Assembly: GCA_902984215.1 (NCBI GenBank) | Contig: CADWAF010002531.1 | Coordinates: forward strand, 1 to 22,970 | Direction: 5' to 3' | From: Willaertia magna | Lineage: Eukaryota; Heterolobosea; Eutetramitea; Acrasida; Naegleriidae | DNA: 22,970 bases | Shown here: positions 1 through 9,195 of the stretch, in pieces | How positions within the stretch are numbered: position 1 is the first letter of the stretch | Layout: every line of letters starts with the position of its first letter | Notes under the pieces: model-generated | Seen by the model: the letters and a program-made list of their open reading frames with translations, nothing else | What the model was told of the DNA's origin: nothing | The model's database searches: none | Program-made: the position numbers and the translations under genes

Positions 1-3000
1 TAAAATTGATTTTACTTTTGAGTCCTCGGTTTCATTGGTGCTAGAAACTTTGTTTGACTTGCTGCTATTTAAACGGTTGTAAAGAACAAAATTTTCTAAT
101 TCTTCACATGCTTCAATGGTACTAATTGGAACATAGTTTACCATTAATCTCAATTGACGTATATGTCCCCAATGTGCAGTATAAGATAAGTATAAACCAT
201 ACCAAATAATTAAGGTCAAAACAATACCTCCAACACCAACTCCAATAATTACATCCAAACGAGTTTCAGTACTGGACTTATTTATCCAAATATTTATAAT
301 ATCAAATATTTTGTTGTAAATAGCGTTTGAAAGGGGATACAATTCCATGTAACGTTCAAAGAGTTCTTGAACATTGTAATTATTTACCTTTAATAATTCA
401 TTGAGTTCTTTGTTGTGCATTAAGAAAACTCTCATGAATTCATTTAGACCTTTACATTTAATAGTATCAGAGAAGGTGCAATTAGGAATACCATAAAATA
501 ATTCATCTATTTCTGGATATATACCAAGAATAGGGGAAGAACCACTTCTATCCCCGTAGCGAAAACTATTGAAATGACGAACCAAGTATTGATGTACATC
601 TGAAAGTTCATTTCTATATTTAAGGAATTGGGTTGGTGTTATCAAAAGTGGACTGTCAATACTATTGTTAAAGCGGGAGTATGATGAAATAAAAATCTCT
701 CCAACACGAAAGGCAAAGGTTTGGGAAAGAATTATAGCTGAAATTGGATCCTTAACATTAGCAGCAGATATTGTTACTGCTAAATAATTACTTTCACTTT
801 CATTATTAATAATAGCCCCACAAAGCACAACCACACATATGATTACGAATGTTAAAAGTGGTATTGCAAAAAGAGGTTTAGTAATGGAAGTAACACTATT
901 TGCATTGTGTTGCATTTTATATTTCGAACTAAGGTCTTGATATATTTTACCACTGACATGTTTTGGAATGTATTTCTCAATTGTTTTAATTGAAAATCTC
1001 ACTTGTAAGACATTAATAATTGATATTAACATTATAATTAGCAAAATTACAGCAAAAGTCATTGATGTTGTTATAAAATAATAGAAAAATGTATTTGCAT
1101 TTCGTTCGTTCACATTATGGTTGAAATTTAAAATAGAGTCACAAAAATTCATCAAACTTTCACTTGCTGTATCTATATTATTATATAAAAACATGAAAGA
1201 ATAGTCTTCCATAGTAACATTATCGCTGTCAAGTCTTAATATTTCATTTATACTTTGCCTATATATACTCAATAACTCGGAATTAGTGGAATTTCTAGTT
1301 GTAAAAGCATTATGTAAATAATTATTTTCAATTTTAGGTTCATATAAAACAACAGTTTCGTCCAAAGAGTAGTAATTTAGTAATTCTTGGTTAGATTTTG
1401 TAATTGTTTTAACTAAATTATCTACAAGAGAGGAATAGCTATTCATTTTCATTCTTTGTTGTTTAGTGAAAACTTGTACTGTATTTATATCATATTCATT
1501 TAGTGCACTAGGCCACTTAAAATTATTAATGTTATTTTTATATTTTGCATCAAATAATTGTTCTATGCTTTGCTTAAATCTAAGTTCTTTAAGCGCTGAA
1601 GAAGGAATAATAGCAGGAAAACAATAATTTTTAGAAACCTCTATCGAAGCAGCAGCAGTAGTACTATAAAAGGAGCCTAAAACTATTGAAGTAATTAAAC
1701 AAGCCAATGCCACAAAAGGAGGAATAATTAACATTGCACATTGTAAATTAAACTTTGGAGGAGTATTTAATGCATTAAAATATACCGTTTCTTTAGTTTC
1801 TTTAAACTCATCAACTGCCTCATACATTAAATTATCATCAAGTTCACGTAACTCATTGTTAAATGTTTCAGCTTTTTCTGCAAATATGTCATTTCTAATC
1901 TTTGTGTCAAATCTGTAAGAATTAGTATGTTCAAAACGATTATCTAAAATAAAACTCTTACGTGCATTAACATCTTTTCTCTTAGCCTCTTCTTCTTCTA
2001 CATTAGTGGCTTCGTCATAATAAGCTTGTGATAATTCCTTATTAAAAGTAAAGTTTTCAATAAACTCAGCATATTTCCTTAACATTCCCTTGTTAGTTTT
2101 ACCGTGATTACTAATAAGATTTGATAATACAGTACCACACTTCTCTGTCAATTCGTAAATCTCTCTATTTATATTCTCTAAATAAGAATGGTCAACAAAG
2201 TCTTTTAACATTTCTTTCCAAAACCCAGTGTGAAGGTTTTTTAATCTTTTAAAATCTTTTTCTAACATTAAATCTATCCTATTCAATTCTACAATGCTAG
2301 AATTTTCTTTACAAACTTCTAATTGATTAATTCTTTTTTGAGCTTGAAAATCTGTGAAAATACTGCCTTGACCTAATGCTTTTTTAAATAATACTATTCC
2401 ATAATAATTAATGTCATTAGTATAAGTAACAAGAATAGCTCCTGTAAGTAAAATTTCAGGTGTTGTATACTTTCTGTTTTGAGCAATACTCTTAAGTAAA
2501 CTAATAGAAATATCAGTGTTGGAAATTCCGTAAGAATGCTTTTTTGACCTTAAACTAAATTTCATAAATAAATTAAATTGTCTTACTCTCTTTTCTTCAA
2601 ATATTCTTTGCATAATCAATAAAGAATCATGCTCAATAGAATTTAAAGTTTCATTTGTATTAGTATTTCCAATTAAAAAGCGATTAATAATTTTTTTAAA
2701 GGTATGTATTGTGTATTTAATATAAATTTCCATTGCTAAAAATCCTGTCACAAAACCAACGACCATCAATCCTAAACACACACCACTTAATATTAAACCA
2801 GTTGTCCATTCACTTCTTTCATTAACTAATGAACTAATTAAAGAAATAATAGAAGCTCCAATTTTTGCTCCAATAATTCCTGAATAAGCTGAATTCTCAA
2901 ATGAAACGAAGTAAGGTATCTTATAAAATAGAACAACCATCAACAAAAGAGATAATACTAAATGAATTACTGCTCTGGCATATAAATAAGGCATTGGAAT

Positions 3001-3750
3001 AGCTAATGATACAATTATTTGAATATTAATGATTAATATATATGTTATACAAAATACTGGACTATCACAAATAAAAGGTGCATTACTTAAAGGATGGTCA
3101 TTATTAATTGAAAATTGTGCTACTATTAATGAAGCCAACAATAAAACTGTAAATATACTAGATATTGCCAACATTATAACATTTGTTGGAGCTGTACAAT
3201 TAATATTTGAATATCTAGCCAAAGTTCCTTCAAAAGTTTTATCTGCCATTGTCAAATTACATTCCATAAAGGAAGAAAATATGTATAAACAAACAGGGGA
3301 AATAGCTACCACTATACAATTCAAAATAATCATAATCATTTTAGCATATTTTGAATATTTACTTGCAGTAAAATATAACCTAGAAAATATAAATAACATG
3401 ATATAATATACTGCAATAAACACCATAAAAGTAATTGCTAATCCTTGGATTACATTGTAAGAAGTTCTATGTAAGGCAAATGATATGGGATAGTTCATCG
3501 CTTCAAATATCCAACTACCATAGTATCCCCAATTAAAACTACCAATAGTAGATACAGAAATACCTATCCACATGTAATAGATATTAAATAATAGTATTAA
3601 CAAGTAATGCCATCTAGATGTGAGGGCATATAATGGTTGTAAGCTTATAATTAAAGGAAATCCTATCGTTTTTAAAGCCTTACTAGCAAGATTGTTGTTA
3701 GTTGTTGCTGAACCAGCATCAGAAAAACTTCCTTTTGATACATGACTCAT
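1..3750 (-). CDS. TmcB/TmcC-like multi-pass membrane protein, C-terminus cut off by the window edge
   Basis: Reading the complement from the ATG at 3750, I checked every codon down to base 1 and found no stop: 1250 codons, open at the left edge. The N-terminal ~330 residues hold about seven to nine hydrophobic helices. Residues ~370-600 are a charged helical region with the pattern MLRKYAEFIENF followed by a run of acidic residues, typical of the TPR-like region of Dictyostelium TmcB/TmcC proteins. Four more hydrophobic segments follow at about 666-695, 882-913, 955-980 and 1164-1189, separated by presumed extracellular loops. The last residues (LRLMVNYVPISTIEA, then a Ser-rich linker ending KVKSIL) resemble the segment that leads into a PAS domain in relatives, so PAS and possibly cyclase domains probably lie beyond the edge. 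No intron is needed. The family call is from pattern recognition; ligand and function are unknown. The neighbouring gene on the other strand is a cyclase. Confidence 0.8.
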   Translation of the reverse strand, partial: MSHVSKGSFSDAGSATTNNNLASKALKTIGFPLIISLQPLYALTSRWHYLLILLFNIYYMWIGISVSTIGSFNWGYYGSWIFEAMNYPISFALHRTSYNVIQGLAITFMVFIAVYYIMLFIFSRLYFTASKYSKYAKMIMIILNCIVVAISPVCLYIFSSFMECNLTMADKTFEGTLARYSNINCTAPTNVIMLAISSIFTVLLLASLIVAQFSINNDHPLSNAPFICDSPVFCITYILIINIQIIVSLAIPMPYLYARAVIHLVLSLLLMVVLFYKIPYFVSFENSAYSGIIGAKIGASIISLISSLVNERSEWTTGLILSGVCLGLMVVGFVTGFLAMEIYIKYTIHTFKKIINRFLIGNTNTNETLNSIEHDSLLIMQRIFEEKRVRQFNLFMKFSLRSKKHSYGISNTDISISLLKSIAQNRKYTTPEILLTGAILVTYTNDINYYGIVLFKKALGQGSIFTDFQAQKRINQLEVCKENSSIVELNRIDLMLEKDFKRLKNLHTGFWKEMLKDFVDHSYLENINREIYELTEKCGTVLSNLISNHGKTNKGMLRKYAEFIENFTFNKELSQAYYDEATNVEEEEAKRKDVNARKSFILDNRFEHTNSYRFDTKIRNDIFAEKAETFNNELRELDDNLMYEAVDEFKETKETVYFNALNTPPKFNLQCAMLIIPPFVALACLITSIVLGSFYSTTAAASIEVSKNYCFPAIIPSSALKELRFKQSIEQLFDAKYKNNINNFKWPSALNEYDINTVQVFTKQQRMKMNSYSSLVDNLVKTITKSNQELLNYYSLDETVVLYEPKIENNYLHNAFTTRNSTNSELLSIYRQSINEILRLDSDNVTMEDYSFMFLYNNIDTASESLMNFCDSILNFNHNVNERNANTFFYYFITTSMTFAVILLIIMLISIINVLQVRFSIKTIEKYIPKHVSGKIYQDLSSKYKMQHNANSVTSITKPLFAIPLLTFVIICVVVLCGAIINNESESNYLAVTISAANVKDPISAIILSQTFAFRVGEIFISSYSRFNNSIDSPLLITPTQFLKYRNELSDVHQYLVRHFNSFRYGDRSGSSPILGIYPEIDELFYGIPNCTFSDTIKCKGLNEFMRVFLMHNKELNELLKVNNYNVQELFERYMELYPLSNAIYNKIFDIINIWINKSSTETRLDVIIGVGVGGIVLTLIIWYGLYLSYTAHWGHIRQLRLMVNYVPISTIEACEELENFVLYNRLNSSKSNKVSSTNETEDSKVKSIL

Positions 3751-4594
3751 CTTGAATTCAAGAGATTATCAATAAGAAATAGTTAATGTTTTTTCTTAAT
3801 GTATTTTACCAATTAATGTTACATCACATATAATTAATCTTACTGATCCCTTCCATCATAGCCTATTCAAAATTAATTTTTAAGGTTAATTAGCAATGAT
3901 GGCGATGTAGATCTAAATACTACTTCAAAACTCATCAGTGGTAATGATTTGTTTTTAAAAATCTGTTCTAGGTTTATTTTAGACATTAATTTGGCTTGAT
4001 AAAGAAATTAATTGTTACCAATTATAAATTTCTTTTGCTTTTTAGATTGTTGTTAAATTAAAGTTGTGAAAAGATGAAGAATTATCGGAGAAAGACAAAA
4101 AGAAAAACACAACAGCCTGCATATTATTTTTTTTTCTAATTAAAAAATAAATTGTTTAAAATAATTACATTGTAAGCTAGATTGTAAGAACAAACATAAT
4201 AAAAAATTTACAACAATAATAAATTTATTACTACCCGTAATATAATATATTTATAAATTATTACATTCAATTAATACAAATTTATTTTTTAAATTGTCTC
4301 TTGCTTCCCTTCGCTCAACTAAAAAGAATAAAACAATGTTTGGAAAAAAAGCAGTTTTGGAAAAAAATGTTAAACTGTTAACTACCCAACTACCGCATTA
4401 AATGTTTTAATTTTTCATTTCGGAAAGAAGATGTTAATTTTTACTTGAACTATTAATTTCTTTTATTTCTTAAAATATCATCATCAACTTGTAGAGTAAT
4501 AGATTCTTAAACGTTGTACGTAAGTAAAAAAAAAAGTACTAATTACAATCTCTTACAAGATTGATTCAAACAAACAAAACTTTCTTCCATAGTA
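3751..4594. other. divergent intergenic region between TmcB-like gene and adenylate cyclase
   Basis: This 844-base AT-rich gap separates two divergent start codons and must contain both promoters. It has homopolymer A and T runs and no open frame of note on either strand. I see no tRNA box B, no clear TATA element common to both genes, and no long inverted repeat. Small 5' non-coding exons cannot be excluded. Confidence 0.6.
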
Positions 4595-7044
4595 ATGAAT
4601 GCTATCATGAATGAAAATCAATTTATTTTTTCATTAGAAAAAAAGAAAGATTGTATTTCTAATAATACTAACAATAATGATAGCGATGATAATTTTTTTA
4701 CATGTTGTCACGGAAAGTTTAAATTTCCAAAAAATTATAAGGGCTTAACAATTTGTTTTTTATCAACCATTACAATAATGAATATTTTAATTTTACTTTT
4801 TATATTACAAGGATTATTTGGTTTGTCAAGTAGTTTTATTTTATTATATACAACTGGTGATAGTGTTTTAAAAAACACGAGACAATTTCAACAATTTCAA
4901 ATACAACTTTTTATAAATCATGAATTAACAGAATTTATAAGTAGTACTTCATTAATGGCAGAACATGTTAAATATCAGTTACAACATCTTCCATTAGATT
5001 TAAAAGATGATATATTATGGTTAAGATTATTTCAATATTTTTTTACAATTTATTCTAGTCAAACTATTAGTGCATTATATTTTGCTAAAAGAAATGATGA
5101 TTTTATAATTATTTCAAATGAATATGGTAAATTATGGGTTAAAAATAATAATTATACAAATTATTTATTTTGGAGGGAAATTAAAATTGATCAACCAATA
5201 GGATATGACTTTTTTGAAACACATAACGTGACAGTAGTAGATAATGTACCATTTTATCCAACTTCTAGGGTTTGGTTCAAAGTTTATTTAGAAAAAGATA
5301 ATATCTATCCTAAATGGACAGATATTTTTATTAATGTAAGGAATGAATGGTCAATTTCCCTTACAATGCCAGTTTATATAAAAGATAAAATTATTTCAAA
5401 TGAAACATTTTTAAAATCACCAATTTATGAAGATAAATTAACAAATCCAAATCCAGATAATTTATATGGTGTATTTGCTATACAATTACGTTTAAGTGGA
5501 ATACATGATTTTTTAAATACAACATTTTCACAATATAGTGATTTAGATTTTGTAATGATAATTAATTCTAAAGCTAATATTGTTGCTAAAACATCTTCTA
5601 GAAATAATTCTAATGTAATTGAAAAGAAAGCTTTAGAAGAGATTGATAAATTAAATTTATTATCTTTAATTAAACCAAAAGTAGGTGTTGGACCTCCAGA
5701 TAGTATTTACGTTAGTAATGAAACACATTTCTCTTTGACAAGTGAGTTTGGTGTGACTGATGTACAATTTACGATTGTAACCGATTTTTACGGTTTAGAT
5801 TGGGCCGTTGTTATCGGTGTACCATCTAGATCGTTTGTTAAAGAAATATTTATTAGTGGAAGTGGAATAACATCTTTAATTGTATTTATTATAGTTTTTG
5901 TATTAGGAATGTTAATTTTATTTTTAATTGTATTTGCTGTATCCAGTAGATTACAAAAACTTACAAAAAGAGTAGTTGACTTGGTTCATTTTCGTGGAAT
6001 GAATAAAAAAGAAAAACGATTATCCATCTTTTATGACATTAGAAATATGCAACAAAGTATGAAAGCAATGAAAAGAGGAATTAAAACATTTTCTAAATAT
6101 GTACCTGAAATTATTGTTAAACAAGTAATTAAACGTGATAGTATGTATGGTAAAATTGGAATGAAATTACAAAATATGTCAGTTTTGTTTAGTGAGATTA
6201 TTGGTTTTACTTTATTAGCTGAAAAAACTGATACAACAACTTTTTTATCGATAATGACAGAATATTTTTCTGCAATGTGTCAAGTTATTGAGGATAATCA
6301 AGGATTAGTTGATAAGTTTAGTAAGTTTTATATTTTACAAATATTTAAATAATTTTTTAATAGTTGGAGATGCAATATTAGCATTATTTAATGAAATGAG
6401 TTTTCCAATTAAAAATCATGAAATTCATGCTTGTAAATCTGCATTAGATTCTTTTCATATTTTAAATGAATTAAATTCAAGGTGGAGATTATGTGGATAT
6501 CCAGAATTAGATATTCATATTGGAATAAATAGTGGCAATATGTTATGTGGAAATATAGGTGCTGAGAATAGAATGAATTTTACAGTTATTGGTGATGCTG
6601 TAAATGTAAGTTTTGTTTTTTAAATTTTATTAATTAAATATTGTAAAGATTGCCTCTAGATTAGAAGTATTAAATAATAGATTTTATTCAAATATATTAA
6701 TTGGTGAAGATACTTATAACAAGGTGAAAGATAAATTTATTTGTTATTTTGTAGATTATGTTGTAGTTAAAGGTAAAGATAAAGCAATATGTGTTTATTC
6801 TTTAATTTGTGATAGAATGGATGCAAATATTTCACAAATTGAAATGTGTGAAAGTATGGAAAAAATTAAGGATTTATTACTTTCTTTTGAATTTAAGAAA
6901 ATGACAGAGATGTGTGAAGAACTTTTTGAAAAAACGAAAAGTAAATTAGTGGAGAATTTATTGAATAGATCAGTTTCATTGCAAATATTGAAAGAAACAT
7001 TGCCTGAAATAAATTTAGGGAATGTATCAATGCGTACTAATTAA
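4595..7044 (+). CDS. receptor-type class III adenylate cyclase with Cache-like sensor (three exons)
   Basis: Exons 4595-6320, 6364-6605 and 6649-7044 join in frame to 787 residues. Removing the introns restores the cyclase motifs DKFIGDAI and GDAVNIASRLE. Order of parts: cytoplasmic N-terminus; membrane helix ~51-73; extracellular region ~75-420 ending in a Cache-like LDWAVVIGVP; membrane helix ~424-449; a HAMP-like linker with KTFSKYVPEIIV (497-508); and the cyclase domain ~525-725. Likely reaction: ATP to cyclic AMP at the plasma membrane, controlled by an extracellular ligand. Lys574 and Thr649 sit at the purine-specifying positions and favour ATP over GTP; Asn656 and Arg660 are the transition-state pair. 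The second metal Asp (578) is present, but the first is Glu534 (FSEIIGFT instead of the usual FxDIxGFT). The first in-frame ATG was taken as the start. Cache-cyclase proteins of this design are common in heteroloboseans. Substrate choice is inferred. Confidence 0.88.
6321..6363 (+). other. 43-nt spliceosomal intron 1 of the cyclase gene
   Basis: It starts GTAAGT and ends TAATAG. It interrupts codon 576 after its first base (phase 1), in the middle of the catalytic DKF-IGDA motif. Reading through gives a stop within about 10 codons; splicing restores the family motif exactly. Confidence 0.93.
6606..6648 (+). other. 43-nt spliceosomal intron 2 of the cyclase gene
   Basis: It starts GTAAGT and ends AAAG. 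It lies between codons 656 and 657 (phase 0), inside the GDAVN-IASRLE motif. Its length is identical to intron 1 and it contains an in-frame TAA, so splicing is required. Confidence 0.92.
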
Positions 7045-7177
7045 ATTTTAAGTTTAAGGTGAAATGGTTTTCTTAATAGTGAAAAGGGATTATATAGTAC
7101 CAGAAGAGATTTATGGTACTTCAAGAAATGGTTTTTACTACTACTTTTAAACTAAACATTAGGTGCATTCATTGTCT
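7045..7177. other. convergent 3' gap between cyclase and hypothetical gene
   Basis: Only 133 bases separate the two facing stop codons, so the 3' untranslated regions are very short or overlap. I see no canonical AATAAA on either strand within it. Confidence 0.5.
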
Positions 7178-8820
7178 TTATCTAAAATTAATGCTAACAT
7201 CAGATAATAATTGATTATTATACCATACAACTCCACTACAACAATCTTTAACTTTAAAATATAAAGTTATAAAGAAAGGTTCACAAGTTTGTCTAATTTT
7301 CAATCGTTGATTAAAAGCCAAAGTTACATTAAATATATCCTTATTTGTCTCATTAAATTCTCTAAAACAAGTCATTGAAAAGTCATCTATTTTCACACCA
7401 CTTCTAAATGATAAATTATTTCCAAAATAATAATCTTTCCTTAATAAATAACATCTAAATAATACATCGTTCGTAATACCACCATTTATATCAACCCTGT
7501 TGCCGACATAAATTTCAGTATTTGTGAAAGATAATTTCTTTTTGGAGTAACAATTTGAAATCCATCTTTTTCAGTTGTATTATTAGTTGTATTATTAGTA
7601 GTATACATTTTTAATTGTTTACTCAAAGCAAGTGGATAAATAATTGGTGATATTTCTTTAATTGTAAAACTATTTAAATCTAAAATGAAAAATAAAATAT
7701 ATTTATGAAGTAAATATTCTTCAATTGTTTTAACTCTATTAAATAAATCTTCTCTTTTCATTGCTAATAAATGTAAATTATCATCCAAAGGACAATTATC
7801 AATTATTTCTAAATCTTGTAATAATTTCATATTTCTTACTTTTTTTTCAAAAATTCTTAATTTATTTGTGTCAAAGTAAAATAATTTGTAAATTCCACTA
7901 TTATTAATAAAATGTAAAATATATTGTTCATTATTAAATTCACCCGTTTTAACACTTAAATTATTTCCACTTTTAATTAAACTAATATAATTATCACTGT
8001 AATTATTAACATTTAAAGCATTGACATTTGAAAACCGTAAATCCTTCTTATCATTATTAATACAATATAAATCAATAGACTTTGAAGAATAAGATATAAA
8101 AGGAACCCAAATACTCTTTTCCTTATTTTCATCACTTTCGATTGTATTTAATTGTACATTATTTAAATAATGTACATTCCCAAAAGAAAGAATTGTATCT
8201 TTACTACCCCAAAAATTACTTCCAAAAAGTTGATTGTAATATTCTTCATCTGTCAGCGATACCGCTTTAGATAATAAAATATTTTTAAAATTTAAAATTA
8301 TTCTAGTTCCATTGTAACCATATAATTTAATCCAATAAATTACATCTAATAATTGATATTCATTTAATGGTTGTAAATTTATATCTTTTAAAGTTGAAAT
8401 GTCATTTGAAAAACTGACAGATTGATAAACAGTAGCTAACTCGTCACAATAGTAGTAATGCGTAAAGTTTTGATTATTCTTATTGACATCTTGAAGGTTA
8501 TGTGCAATATTTGTTTTTAAATCTAAAAATTTAAGTTCAAAACGAATTTCTGGTGTATTATATACCGAACAATGCCAAGAACCAACTAAATAAAGATAAT
8601 GAGTGATGGTTGAATGATTATTCATTTGATTATTATTATCAAAAGTATTTAAACTATTGACAGAATGGAATTGATAATGTTGAGTTTTAGAATCTTGTGA
8701 AATAATACCTAATAGAATCCATTTATATTGTTTTTGATTATGTACTTTTTCTTCTAATTCATCTTTATTGGTATTGTAATTAAAAGATAAATTATCGTCA
8801 TCTTCAAAACGTTCCAACAT
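7178..8820 (-). CDS. unrecognised protein with a frame change near its C-terminal quarter
   Basis: I do not recognise this protein. From the ATG at 8820 (MLERFEDDDN) one frame runs about 444 codons to a stop at 7488-7486; a second frame, open from about 7573, continues to the stop at 7180-7178. The downstream part (VGNRVDINGGITNDVLFRCY onward) has the same composition and codon use, so both probably belong to one gene of about 545 residues. Two models join them: one missing base in the A5 run at 7539-7543 (complement), giving TPKKKLSFTN; or a 41-base GT-AG intron at 7566-7606. The protein is rich in Asn, Tyr and aromatic beta-like segments (YLYLVGSWHC, SIDLYCINND), suggesting a beta-rich fold, but this is only an impression. 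The frame is also open upstream of the ATG to about 8968 without another ATG, so a 5' exon may be missing. No signal peptide or membrane helix is obvious. Confidence 0.55.
7566..7606 (-). other. possible 41-nt intron (alternative to a frameshift)
   Basis: On the minus strand this stretch begins GTATAC and ends AAAAAG. Its removal shifts the frame by the amount needed to join the two halves of the hypothetical gene. The donor is weaker than the GTAAGT seen in all four other introns here, and the removed stretch would otherwise encode an Asn/Thr tract, so the intron is uncertain. Confidence 0.3.
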
Positions 8821-9195
8821 TCCTTTCAAAGAGCCAAGTTTTGTGTGACATCTTACAATGTTAATTTTTGTAAAGGATTCAGAAATCTGATTACAATTTT
8901 TTTTTGTGAGCCATGTACAAATGTTGAAAATATTCTTAAAACTGATTTTTTTATTAATTCAGAATTAATGGAGAAATATCTCAATAATTAATTAACATAA
9001 GATATTGTTGGTTAATTTTGTTGTAACCGTTTTGTAAAAAAAAAGGTGCTATTTTATCACTAAACAAGAACATGCGTAATGGTAAGAATTACTTGCCAAT
9101 TATTTAAATTTGAAATTGTACCGTGCAAAAAATACTGATAAAATTCAAATTTTATGTAACAAAATGAAGGGATTGTGAATTGTTTACAAAAAAAA
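8821..9195. other. region upstream of the hypothetical gene and 3' of the helicase gene
   Basis: These 375 bases include the helicase 3' end and the promoter or 5' exon of the hypothetical gene. On the minus strand the frame of that gene stays open from about 8968 to 8820 without an ATG (containing CTWLTKKN and SFTKINIVRCHTKL), preceded by a possible acceptor AAATCAG near 8957. No RNA gene or repeat was seen. Confidence 0.4.

Noticed and set aside
3029..3406. 125-codon plus-strand frame
   Set aside because: It lies wholly inside the minus-strand TmcB-like gene and is the antisense of its membrane-helix codons.
6309..6623. Separate small genes downstream of the cyclase
   Set aside because: The frames at 6309-6623 and 6724-7044 are exons 2 and 3 of the same cyclase; splicing two 43-nt introns restores the domain.
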